DNA from: Algoriphagus sp.
Lineage (GTDB): Bacteria; Bacteroidota; Bacteroidia; Cytophagales; Cyclobacteriaceae
DNA length: 33,001 bases
Direction: 5' to 3'
NCBI RefSeq assembly: GCF_030694375.1
Contig: NZ_JAUXYL010000048.1
Span: forward strand, 1 to 33,001
Shown: piece by piece, positions 7,265 through 14,429 of the stretch
Layout: every line of letters begins with the position of its first letter
Numbering within the stretch: position 1 is the stretch's first letter
Made by a program: the position numbers and the translations under genes
Notes under the pieces: generated by a model
Database searches by the model: none
Seen by the model: the letters and a program-made list of their open reading frames with translations, nothing else
Told to the model about the DNA's origin: nothing

Positions 7265-7813
7265 TTAGCCAAATGCCGCAACCATTGCCCCCATTTCATC
7301 GAGATGATAAATTCGCTCCTTGCTTGAATCCGTAAAATCCAGCAACGAAGGCAAGGATAATCCCCCGGATTTCCCGATTGCAGGCCATTTTGGAGGAGTA
7401 GAAAGCCAATTCCCATCCGAATCTTTCATATGGCTTCTGTCAGACTCAAAAGAGTCAAGGTAATCTTTAGCCTCTATAGCCTTGAATCGGGGGAGATGAA
7501 TTTCTTCCCAATTTTCATGTCTTTGAAAAGTTTTTTCGATGTATTCCATTCCCGACAATGGCACTGGCAAAGTCGAATCAAAATCATAAATGAAACTTTG
7601 ACACTCGTGGGAAGCAAACAAGATCACGTGATAATTCCACCAGACGATTTCATACCCATTAATGGACTTTTGAAATCTAAATGGACAATATTTACTACTG
7701 TTGGATACGATCAGCACCTTTTTTGAAAAGTGCTCAAGTGCCGGGTTTTGGCAGAGATGCCAGATGTTTTCTTCGCAAAAATTTGCGGAATACCTAAATT
7801 CTTTGATTTCCAT
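7265..7813 (-). CDS. NTAQ1-family protein N-terminal glutamine amidohydrolase
   Basis: 182 residues, full length for the family. NTAQ1 deamidates an N-terminal Gln to Glu, creating a secondary N-degron in eukaryotes. Resemblance to the animal enzyme runs the whole length: CEENIWHLC with Cys13; NYHVILF with His62; SFIYDFDSTLPVP with Asp77; then SFESDRSHMKDSDGNW and a proline-rich PPKWPAI. The spacing Cys-49-His-15-Asp closely matches human Cys28, His81, Asp97. There is no signal peptide, so it is probably cytoplasmic. It stands alone between accD and the divergent cstA. A -7-like box TACTTTTG lies only 9 bases before the ATG, implying a very short leader. Function is inferred from family identity; bacterial substrates are unknown to me. 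Confidence 0.88.
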   Translation of the reverse strand: MEIKEFRYSANFCEENIWHLCQNPALEHFSKKVLIVSNSSKYCPFRFQKSINGYEIVWWNYHVILFASHECQSFIYDFDSTLPVPLSGMEYIEKTFQRHENWEEIHLPRFKAIEAKDYLDSFESDRSHMKDSDGNWLSTPPKWPAIGKSGGLSLPSLLDFTDSSKERIYHLDEMGAMVAAFG

Positions 7814-7822
7814 TTGTCAGCA

Positions 7823-7830
7823 CAAAAGTA
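7823..7830 (-). promoter_or_regulatory. -7 promoter box upstream of the NTAQ1-like gene
   Basis: The minus strand reads TACTTTTG, an exact TAnnTTTG match. A TTG lies about 24 nt upstream, at the long end of the usual spacing. If used, the mRNA would be nearly leaderless, because the ATG is at 7813. Confidence 0.3.
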
Positions 7831-8080
7831 GCACACTTAGAGGTCATTGGAACGCAAGTACCGGTTAATAGTTTTTGGAAATTTCAACCTGGAAATAAGG
7901 AACTTAATGAATTCCAAAAACCCAAGAACATAAACCTGAATTCATTCCCTACCAAATCTGATTTTGAACCTAAAATTAATTTGGCCAAGGGCAGAAAAGT
8001 AGAAACTCTTTTACTTTATATCGAAAAGATTCCCAATTTTCGCCTGTGAATCCATCTTTTGACAATTTCCCAAAAAATCC

Positions 8081-9715
8081 ATGAGTCTTGCCCTACTTCT
8101 CTTGATATCAGCGGTCATTTTATTTGTCGCATATCGGTTTTACGGTGCCTATGCCTATAAAAAGTTTGGATTGGATGATTCCAAAAAAGCACCTTCTCAT
8201 TTGCTTCGGGATGGTGTGGATTATGAACCAAGCAAGCCAATTGTAGTATTGGGCCATCATTTCGCCTCTATTGCAGGGGCGGGACCAATAGTGGGGCCAA
8301 TTATCGCGGTGACTTTTGGTTGGATTCCGGCAGTGATTTGGATTTTGGTCGGAGGAATTTTCTTCGGAGCGGTGCATGACTTGGGAAGTATGGCCGCTTC
8401 TTTGCGAACTGAAGGAAAATCCATTGGGGTAATCATCCGAAATCAAATCGGCCCAAAGGGTAAACAACTGTTTGTGATTTTCAGCTTTTCCACCTTGATC
8501 CTTGTCATTGGAGTTTTCTCGGATATCATTGCCAAGACTTTCATCGCAAATCCGGGCGTGGCTTCTGCATCCATCCTTTTTATTTTACTGGCAGTAGCTT
8601 TCGGTTACGTCAACAGATTAGTCGGAAATGGTAAAATCGCTTTTATCATCATCACGGTAGTAGGTGTGGTCTTGATGTATTTCTTCGTGTATCTGGGGAC
8701 GCAATTGCCATTTGTGATGTCTTATAATTTTTGGATTTTGGCCCTATTGGGCTATGCATTTTTGGCTTCCGTTACTCCGGTGAGCTTACTTCTTCAGCCA
8801 AGGGACTATTTAAATAGCTATTTACTTTATGGAATGATGATCGCTGCAGTAGCCGGCGTTTTCATTGCAAATCCTCAGATCGAGATGACTTCTCAGATTC
8901 AAACCTCCAGTGAAAGTTTGGGTTACATGTTCCCTGTTTTGTTTGTCACCATCGCCTGTGGGGCCATATCCGGTTTCCATTCTTTGGTAGCTTCCGGCAC
9001 CACCTCAAAGCAGTTGGACAAAGTAAGTGATGCCAAGGTAGTAGGATTTGGCGGCATGTTGATTGAATCCTTCCTCGCCATTATTGCTGTCGGGGCAGTG
9101 GCAGTGCTATCAAGAGAAGACTACGCCAGCAGGCTGGGCACGGAAGGTCCTGTAGCTCTTTTTTCCAACGGAATTGGAGGAATGATCTCCTCCTTGGGGA
9201 TTTCTGAATCCTTTGCCATAGGTTTTGTCGCACTTACTGTTTCAGCTTTTGCCTTGACCACTTTGGATACATGCACGAGACTGGCGCGATTTACCTTACA
9301 GGAATACTTCGAAGACATGCCCCAAGCCACAGCTCAAGTAGTGGCCAAAAATCGTTACTTGTCCACCACAGTGGTTGTGATTTTATCCATTTTGCTTTTA
9401 GCCTCAGGAGAATTCAGTACGCTCTGGCCGATTTTCGGTTCGGCCAACCAGCTTCTGGCCGCTCTGGCTTTGTTGACAATTGCAGTATGGCTGATCAAGA
9501 AAAAGATCCCTGCGACCTTCGTGACTATCCCCATGTTTTTTATGTTCACCGTGACGCTCGCGTCTTTGGGGCTTTTTGCATGGAAGAATTTTCAGGAAAA
9601 AGGATACGTTTTGGCGGTGATCGCAGCCTTACTGTTTGTGCTGGCTATTTCGCTGATATTCTTGGCGTTCAAAAGCTTGAAAAATGAGGTCAAAGAGCCT
9701 GTGAAAGCGCTTTGA
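8081..9715 (+). CDS. cstA: CstA-family carbon-starvation transporter (short form)
   Basis: Polytopic inner-membrane protein of the CstA family, whose characterised members (E. coli CstA, BtsT/YjiY) import pyruvate and have been linked to peptide uptake on carbon starvation. 544 residues, clearly shorter than the ~700-residue E. coli forms; short versions are common in other phyla. The hallmark GHHFASIAGAGPIVGPI lies at about residues 58-74, then GGIFFGAVHDLGSM, and a late TTLDTCTRLARFTLQEY motif. Many hydrophobic helices span the protein. It is a single gene, divergent from the NTAQ1-like gene and convergent with the barrel/PAP2 operon. No clear consensus promoter was found in the 267-bp upstream gap. 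Substrate cannot be assigned from sequence. Confidence 0.9.
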   Translation: MSLALLLLISAVILFVAYRFYGAYAYKKFGLDDSKKAPSHLLRDGVDYEPSKPIVVLGHHFASIAGAGPIVGPIIAVTFGWIPAVIWILVGGIFFGAVHDLGSMAASLRTEGKSIGVIIRNQIGPKGKQLFVIFSFSTLILVIGVFSDIIAKTFIANPGVASASILFILLAVAFGYVNRLVGNGKIAFIIITVVGVVLMYFFVYLGTQLPFVMSYNFWILALLGYAFLASVTPVSLLLQPRDYLNSYLLYGMMIAAVAGVFIANPQIEMTSQIQTSSESLGYMFPVLFVTIACGAISGFHSLVASGTTSKQLDKVSDAKVVGFGGMLIESFLAIIAVGAVAVLSREDYASRLGTEGPVALFSNGIGGMISSLGISESFAIGFVALTVSAFALTTLDTCTRLARFTLQEYFEDMPQATAQVVAKNRYLSTTVVVILSILLLASGEFSTLWPIFGSANQLLAALALLTIAVWLIKKKIPATFVTIPMFFMFTVTLASLGLFAWKNFQEKGYVLAVIAALLFVLAISLIFLAFKSLKNEVKEPVKAL

Positions 9716-9719
9716 CCTC
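9681..9719 (-). terminator. Terminator for the convergent barrel/PAP2 operon, overlapping the cstA 3' end
   Basis: A 10-bp perfect inverted repeat GAGGTCAAAG/CTTTGACCTC (9686-9695 and 9710-9719) has a 14-nt loop. On the minus strand it is followed by ATTTTTC. It lies inside the last codons of cstA and contains the cstA stop codon. On the plus strand the T-run is missing, so it mainly serves the minus operon, though the hairpin also lies at the cstA mRNA end. Confidence 0.7.
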
Positions 9720-9724
9720 TAGAA

Positions 9725-10837
9725 TTAAAGTGAGTTAAATAGCACCGGAGCCTTTTTGGGAATCCTCCATGCGAGTGAAAAGTTGAGCAGATAATCTGCA
9801 AAAGCAGCATCACCATGACGGAAGTTATCCGGTGTAGAATCCGAAATGTCCGTGAGACTTCGGGTTCGATTTCGTACCAGTGCGACCGGTACATTTAAAG
9901 TAGCAGTCACATTGCCCAGCATGTAGCTGGCACCGGGTTCGACGGAAATCACATATCCGGGACGTCTGAATCCGCCACTTTCACCGATCAAATCCCTAAC
10001 CGGAACACCTTCGAGTCGACCTCCCAGGGAAAAACCAAGCCCGTGGACTTTTTCGATTCCATAGAACAGCCCTGCACGGAGTGCATACTGGTCCGGCACA
10101 CTCATGATCCCCTCACTCGCTCGTGATCGGAACGTTTGGGTTCCATTGGTATTGCGTGGATTGAAAAGGTAAAATGCATTGTAATACCCAAACAAGGAAG
10201 ACTTGAATTCTTTTAATCCTTGGGATTCCAGCGTGATTCCAAATCCTCCGTCTCCTAACTGAATACTTTGGTCTACGGGACGCACTTCGGAGGTTTTGTT
10301 TGGCCCTACATTATAAAAGGTGCTTTTGGCATTGTAATCCCCTGTCGGAAGTTTGAATCCCAAGCCCAAGGATATATTGCCTTTGGCTGCTTTTTCTCCT
10401 GAAAGAATCCAATATCCTGCCCCAAGTCGAATATCGGCCAAACCTCCCGAGTAGGACTTGTGACGGGTTTCTCTACCATGTTCATAGAGGGAACTCCTTT
10501 CATTGTAGGCATAGGGAATCGAAACCACTCCAAAAAGCCGATCGGTAAAAGAATAGCCGATGTTAAAGTCAAGTCCATGCGACCAGTTAATCACCTGAGT
10601 GCCATTTTCGATCCGATCGGGCTCCTCGTGCGTCCCTCTGAAATGCCGGAAAGATTTAAAATATCTGTAGCTCAACCCGACATTCAGATCTCCTTTGGTC
10701 TGGACATTGAGTTGGCCGACGGCATTTCCGATACCAGAAAATTGCCGGATCGCTACACAACCTTGGGCAAATGACAGCTGACAAAACAGCACTAGGGATC
10801 CCAAAGTAAATACAGCTAGAAGTATATATTTTTTCAT
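9725..10837 (-). CDS. Outer-membrane beta-barrel protein, MetA-like transporter family
   Basis: 370 residues. A signal peptide (MKKYILLAVFTLGSLVLFCQ..., cleavage likely after the SFAQ segment near residue 25) is followed by a body of alternating amphipathic strands with many aromatic strand ends, ending near SLAWRIPKK. This resembles the putative outer-membrane transporter family named after phenol-degradation MetA. Segments such as SGGLADIRLGAGYW, LGLGFKLPTGDYN and QLGDGGFGITLE are typical strands and turns. It is the third gene of a minus operon, 28 bp after the PAP2 lipoprotein gene, and ends at the terminator over the cstA 3' end. Function is unknown; a pore or carrier linked to the PAP2 enzyme is a guess from context. 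Confidence 0.75.
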   Translation of the reverse strand: MKKYILLAVFTLGSLVLFCQLSFAQGCVAIRQFSGIGNAVGQLNVQTKGDLNVGLSYRYFKSFRHFRGTHEEPDRIENGTQVINWSHGLDFNIGYSFTDRLFGVVSIPYAYNERSSLYEHGRETRHKSYSGGLADIRLGAGYWILSGEKAAKGNISLGLGFKLPTGDYNAKSTFYNVGPNKTSEVRPVDQSIQLGDGGFGITLESQGLKEFKSSLFGYYNAFYLFNPRNTNGTQTFRSRASEGIMSVPDQYALRAGLFYGIEKVHGLGFSLGGRLEGVPVRDLIGESGGFRRPGYVISVEPGASYMLGNVTATLNVPVALVRNRTRSLTDISDSTPDNFRHGDAAFADYLLNFSLAWRIPKKAPVLFNSL

Positions 10838-10865
10838 TTTTTTTCTGAATAATTGGTTGAATTTA

Positions 10866-12407
10866 TTAATCTACTTGGTCGCGCTTTGCTTTAGCAACTG
10901 CAAAAGCCGCCACCGCTCGACCCTGGGCTAAGCCCTCCTCTGCATCAAATCTGTAATGAATGCCACCATAGATTCGGGACATAGCGGCTTCATCGGCCCA
11001 TTTTCTAAATTTCGTGGCATCAGAGGGAAAGAAATGTGCTAAAACCTCTGAAGCTGCAGCCGAAAATGTACTATGCCCAGAAGTATAGGCAGGAAAATTT
11101 GGTGTTCCCAAAATCGTCTTGAACCCCGGAATGGTCTGAATAGGCCGTGGATAGTGATAGAAATACTTAGCATCCCAACAACTGATACCTGCATCTACTA
11201 TGGCCATGTTCATGTAAGCAAAAACACGGGCAGTACGAACTGGACTCAAGCGGTATTTTACCACCGCCTCTTTGGCAAATCGATTCCAATGCCCGGGAGG
11301 ACTGTAGGTGTTTATTCCGTCATTCCAGAAATTGGCTATCCTGCGCTGTTCGGTGGTCAGTTTGGCTGCAAATCGCTTCAACTCTTCTGCATCTCTATTG
11401 AACTCTTCAGAACCCGGTGCCGGAGGTACTCTTGGCCTCACTTCCTCCACTGTGGGGACATTCCACATTTTCACTTTTCCGAATAGGGGTGTCAGCCCAA
11501 CCGGTCTTTGAGGAGATTCCATATTTTCCCATTTCCATCCAAAGCGTTGAAATGCAGCATTTTTGATGGAATCAGATACTAACTTAGGGGTTTGAGCACT
11601 TTTCATCCCATCGGTGTTTGCTCTGGCAAGGGCTATTTTGGAAACTTCGTTTCCGATTATTTTTCCTGCTTCGATGTCACTGCTGACATTAATTCCTGCC
11701 AGCACCAGAGATTCCAAGTGCTCTTTTGCGAGCTTATTGAGGTATTCTTTTTCCAAAGGAAACATCACAGAAAGTATATCTCTGGAAGTGATCGCTACAA
11801 CGGCACCATCCGAAGGATAGGAATTCAACCCGTTCTCTTCATAGGCGGATTTGATCTGAGGATCGAGCTTATAAGGGGCGGGTCGGCCAAACTTCTTTTT
11901 GTAATGCCATGCGGTGATCAGTCCGTCGTACTGGGCCACACTGAGGTAAGCAAGCATACGGCTGATGTAGGGAGGATGAGCAAAAGGAAAGTTTGGTGTG
12001 GCTGCCGGATTTGCCGGATTTGGAAGCGTGTAGGTTCCGTCAGGATTTGGTCCAGGAATCAAGTTGTATTTTACGGCTAGCTCCAATGCAATTTCATTCC
12101 ATCGAAGTAAAGAATTGTTAGTCCAATAGTTCACAGACTCTCGTTGAGCAGCTGTAGAATTTGCGATTTTAGATTTTACTTCCTGCAATTGCTGATTCAA
12201 TGCCGCTGAACCCACCGTAGCCGGATCTGGAATGGAGACCTGTTCTTTGCCTGCCATCAGAATTAAATTCCATGTTCCGGCATTTTCATCCAATTCAGCA
12301 TATTCATACCCTTCATACTCCAGTCGTGTCGGCAACTCCTCCATACAGGAAACAGTCAGGGCCGAAAGTGAAGTAAAAAGGAAAAGGTATCGTAGTTGTA
12401 TTTTCAT
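10866..12407 (-). CDS. PAP2/vanadium-dependent haloperoxidase-like lipoprotein with duplicated domain
   Basis: 513 residues. The N-terminal signal ends in a lipobox LTVSC (Cys21), so it is a lipoprotein. The C-terminal half carries a full PAP2/vanadate-type site: Lys414 and Arg421 in KYFYHYPRP, SGH at 443-445, and Arg478 and His484 in RIYGGIHYRFD. The K-x6-R and R-x5-H spacings match vanadium haloperoxidases; family members are phosphatases or haloperoxidases. The N-terminal half looks like an ancient copy: AYLSVAQYDGLITAWHYKKK parallels AYMNMAIVDAGISCWDAKYF, GRP parallels PRP, YPSDGA replaces YTSGHS, and AGINVSSDIEAG parallels GGIHYRFDAEEG, so key residues are lost. It lies 12 bp after the upstream barrel gene. 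Phosphatase versus peroxidase activity cannot be decided here. Confidence 0.85.
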   Translation of the reverse strand: MKIQLRYLFLFTSLSALTVSCMEELPTRLEYEGYEYAELDENAGTWNLILMAGKEQVSIPDPATVGSAALNQQLQEVKSKIANSTAAQRESVNYWTNNSLLRWNEIALELAVKYNLIPGPNPDGTYTLPNPANPAATPNFPFAHPPYISRMLAYLSVAQYDGLITAWHYKKKFGRPAPYKLDPQIKSAYEENGLNSYPSDGAVVAITSRDILSVMFPLEKEYLNKLAKEHLESLVLAGINVSSDIEAGKIIGNEVSKIALARANTDGMKSAQTPKLVSDSIKNAAFQRFGWKWENMESPQRPVGLTPLFGKVKMWNVPTVEEVRPRVPPAPGSEEFNRDAEELKRFAAKLTTEQRRIANFWNDGINTYSPPGHWNRFAKEAVVKYRLSPVRTARVFAYMNMAIVDAGISCWDAKYFYHYPRPIQTIPGFKTILGTPNFPAYTSGHSTFSAAASEVLAHFFPSDATKFRKWADEAAMSRIYGGIHYRFDAEEGLAQGRAVAAFAVAKAKRDQVD

Positions 12408-12419
12408 TTTTCTGATTTT

Positions 12420-13340
12420 TTAGAAGGCTTTAAACTGATAAGTCAATCCTAGACCCAGGCCTGAAAACTGACCCATATTTCTGCCTGAAAACATGTGATT
12501 GTAATAGGCCAAGACACCGAGACCCCCGTCTTTTTTGAAATAGTACTGTGCAAATCCACCTACTTGATCAAAATCAACTTTGTTGGTTGGCTGTGGAGCA
12601 TTGTAAGAACGGATATCATCTCCTGTCGCACAACGGAGCGAAGTCAGCGATGCTTCGACGCGGAGTTTTTTCTGCAAAAACCAGGATCCAATGGCAATCT
12701 GAGCCTGAACAGCATCAGGTACGTCCATGGTAGCTGTGTAAAAACTGCCTTCCTGATAGTAAAAATCCCGCTCGGCTTCAGTCGTCCCTCTATGGAGGTA
12801 GGCAAATGATCCTCTTGCATAAGGACCTTTGTTTAGTTCAAACTGTCCGATGGCTCTGAGTCCCAATTCTCTGGCACCAAACCCCAAACTAAAAGGCATA
12901 TAATCTGACAGATAGTTGGAGGCAGGAGTACTAAAACTCAGGTTGGAAAAAACCATCAGTTTGCTTTTTTCCATTTGTTTATCAACTAGCTGAGCCTTCA
13001 GCGATAGACCTAAGTCTTGTATCCCCTCCACTCCTGCCAGTTGCCCGCCCGTAGCAGCTGTTTTTACATAAGGCAAACTGACAATAAAATTGATCTTGTC
13101 AGTAATACCGCCCACGATCATTGGCATGAGCATTTTTCTTGAGAAAGTGCCAATGTTGCCATTGGTTCGGAGGTAAGTACCCTCCCAATAGTGATCCCAG
13201 TTGGCATCCTCGTAGACTACGGCGATGCAGATTTCACCTTTAGGCATCATCAGCCCATCGATAGGTGTCTGAGCAATAGCCAATTGTATCATTCCCAAGC
13301 CTGCAAGCAGCAAGCCCAGGAACTTTGAGTTAAAGTTCAT
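12420..13340 (-). CDS. Outer-membrane beta-barrel protein, MetA-like family
   Basis: 306 residues. A signal peptide of about 24 residues ends LAIAQ. The mature part is rich in beta-strand patterns (MPMIVGGITDKINFIVSLPY, SLGFGARELGLRAIGQFEL) and ends in an aromatic strand LGLGLTYQFKAF, as outer-membrane barrels do. It resembles the same putative transporter class as the barrel at 9725-10837, but the two are clearly different sequences. It is the first gene of the barrel/PAP2-lipoprotein/barrel operon. No good consensus promoter was found in the 162 bp upstream, so transcription could come from its own weak promoter or from the gene at 13503-14048. Function unknown. Confidence 0.72.
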   Translation of the reverse strand: MNFNSKFLGLLLAGLGMIQLAIAQTPIDGLMMPKGEICIAVVYEDANWDHYWEGTYLRTNGNIGTFSRKMLMPMIVGGITDKINFIVSLPYVKTAATGGQLAGVEGIQDLGLSLKAQLVDKQMEKSKLMVFSNLSFSTPASNYLSDYMPFSLGFGARELGLRAIGQFELNKGPYARGSFAYLHRGTTEAERDFYYQEGSFYTATMDVPDAVQAQIAIGSWFLQKKLRVEASLTSLRCATGDDIRSYNAPQPTNKVDFDQVGGFAQYYFKKDGGLGVLAYYNHMFSGRNMGQFSGLGLGLTYQFKAF

Positions 13341-13502
13341 AAGAATTGATAGTGTGATTTGGAAAATGTTGTTTCCCGCACAGGAATACGCTTTTCAGCA
13401 AAACAGCGGAGAAAGCGGATCCAGTGCAGCAATAAGTGGAACACCAAAATTCACCACAGAAATGCCCGGCATTCTGCGATGGAGGTGGTATTCAGTAAAA
13501 AA

Positions 13503-14048
13503 TCAGGAAACCTGCGGAGGTGGTGAGTCTAAAATGAAATACGGACTCATGTAAGATGAAAAAATAAACCCAATCTTATTTTCAATGGCATCCTTCGCAA
13601 CAAAGCCTATTTGGAATACCTCCGGCTCGAGGTAATCTTTTACAAACAATTTGAGCTGAGTTTGTCCATTTTGATCCTGTGGCAGTTCGTCCTCGGTCAG
13701 GGATGAAATCCAGCTTTTTACGGTGGATTCAAGAACCCTTCTGGCAGTATCCGGCACGTAAACAACCTGTAGTGTGTCGTTTTGATAGCGTTGTTTGATG
13801 GCACGAAAGTATTTTCCTTCCTTTTCAAAACGGGTATTTGTTGCCTGAAATTCATCCTGATTGGCCATGTAAGGAGCTGAAAGCGGGATCTCCATCAATC
13901 GCTCGTCCAAGGTGCCGGATTGTTCCCCATAGATTTTATCCTTCCAATTACTTTCCATGGTGTATTGGTAAGAATAATAAAATGCATAGTAGCCAAAATG
14001 GTAGATGGCGAAGCATAATAAAAGTGCTATGGCTACTGCTTTTCTCAA
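13503..14048 (-). CDS. Hypothetical membrane-anchored protein with TTG start
   Basis: 181 residues, not recognised. An N-terminal hydrophobic helix (about residues 4-26) with several Tyr/Phe residues is followed by a polar, mainly extracytoplasmic-looking domain ending PPPQVS. The start is TTG at 14048: the frame has a TAA three codons upstream, and the first internal ATG would remove the membrane helix. Codon use and amino-acid composition look like those of real genes. It lies 162 bp upstream of the barrel/PAP2 operon on the same strand, so co-transcription is possible but not shown. Confidence 0.65.
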   Translation of the reverse strand: MRKAVAIALLLCFAIYHFGYYAFYYSYQYTMESNWKDKIYGEQSGTLDERLMEIPLSAPYMANQDEFQATNTRFEKEGKYFRAIKQRYQNDTLQVVYVPDTARRVLESTVKSWISSLTEDELPQDQNGQTQLKLFVKDYLEPEVFQIGFVAKDAIENKIGFIFSSYMSPYFILDSPPPQVS

Positions 14049-14169
14049 GGGGAAGAGTTATGAAATTGAAAATTGATTTAAAAATCCGAGAAAAAGAAAC
14101 AAGATTTCTGAAAAATTAATAAAACAGGGCAATATTCTGAAATAGGCAGAATTTCATTTTTTTATTTGG

Positions 14170-14367
14170 TCAAAGGAAAAGAAGCTTCAACCCAAGCCAG
14201 ACTACAAGGCAGAAAGTAATTAAAGCACCATAAATCTGAATCACCTTTAACCGATTGAAGCGGTCCAAAAACCAAAGAACCAAAACCGGGCGATACAATC
14301 CCATAACTAAGTTTAGGAGGAAAAAAACTGCAAGACCCAAAATAATAACAAGAAGTGCTTCCATCAT
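14170..14367 (-). CDS. Small two-helix membrane protein
   Basis: 65 residues: two strongly hydrophobic helices (about 3-24 and 44-64) separated by a basic/aromatic linker LYRPVLVLWFLDRFNRLKVI. The composition and the positive linker argue for a real inner-membrane protein. Two adjacent ATG codons (14367 and 14364) lie just after AAGGA, a rare Shine-Dalgarno-like match here. It starts only 12 bases beyond the infB terminator, so it depends on readthrough or on an unseen promoter. Function unknown. Confidence 0.55.
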   Translation of the reverse strand: MMEALLVIILGLAVFFLLNLVMGLYRPVLVLWFLDRFNRLKVIQIYGALITFCLVVWLGLKLLFL

Positions 14368-14378
14368 TCCTTAAAAAT

Positions 14379-14408
14379 AAAAAGGAACGACTGCTGCCGT
14401 TCCTTTTT
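14379..14408 (-). terminator. Rho-independent terminator of the rimP-nusA-infB operon
   Basis: An 11-bp perfect stem (CGTTCCTTTTT paired with AAAAAGGAACG) with an 8-nt loop lies 21 bases after the infB stop. On the minus strand the stem runs into TTTTTATTTTT. Confidence 0.88.
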
Positions 14409-14429
14409 CTATAAACAAAATCGTTAAAA

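Noticed and set aside
7135..7335. 66-codon plus-strand open frame between accD and the NTAQ1-like gene
   Set aside because: It overlaps the NTAQ1-like gene antisense, has unremarkable composition and no recognisable motif.
13354..13554. 66-codon plus-strand open frame
   Set aside because: No recognisable domain, runs into the antisense of the gene at 13503-14048, and has no start signal.
14134..14152. ATTCTG/CAGAAT hairpin followed by T-rich sequence on the plus strand
   Set aside because: It is oriented as a plus-strand terminator, but no plus-strand gene precedes it; the stem is short and AT-rich.
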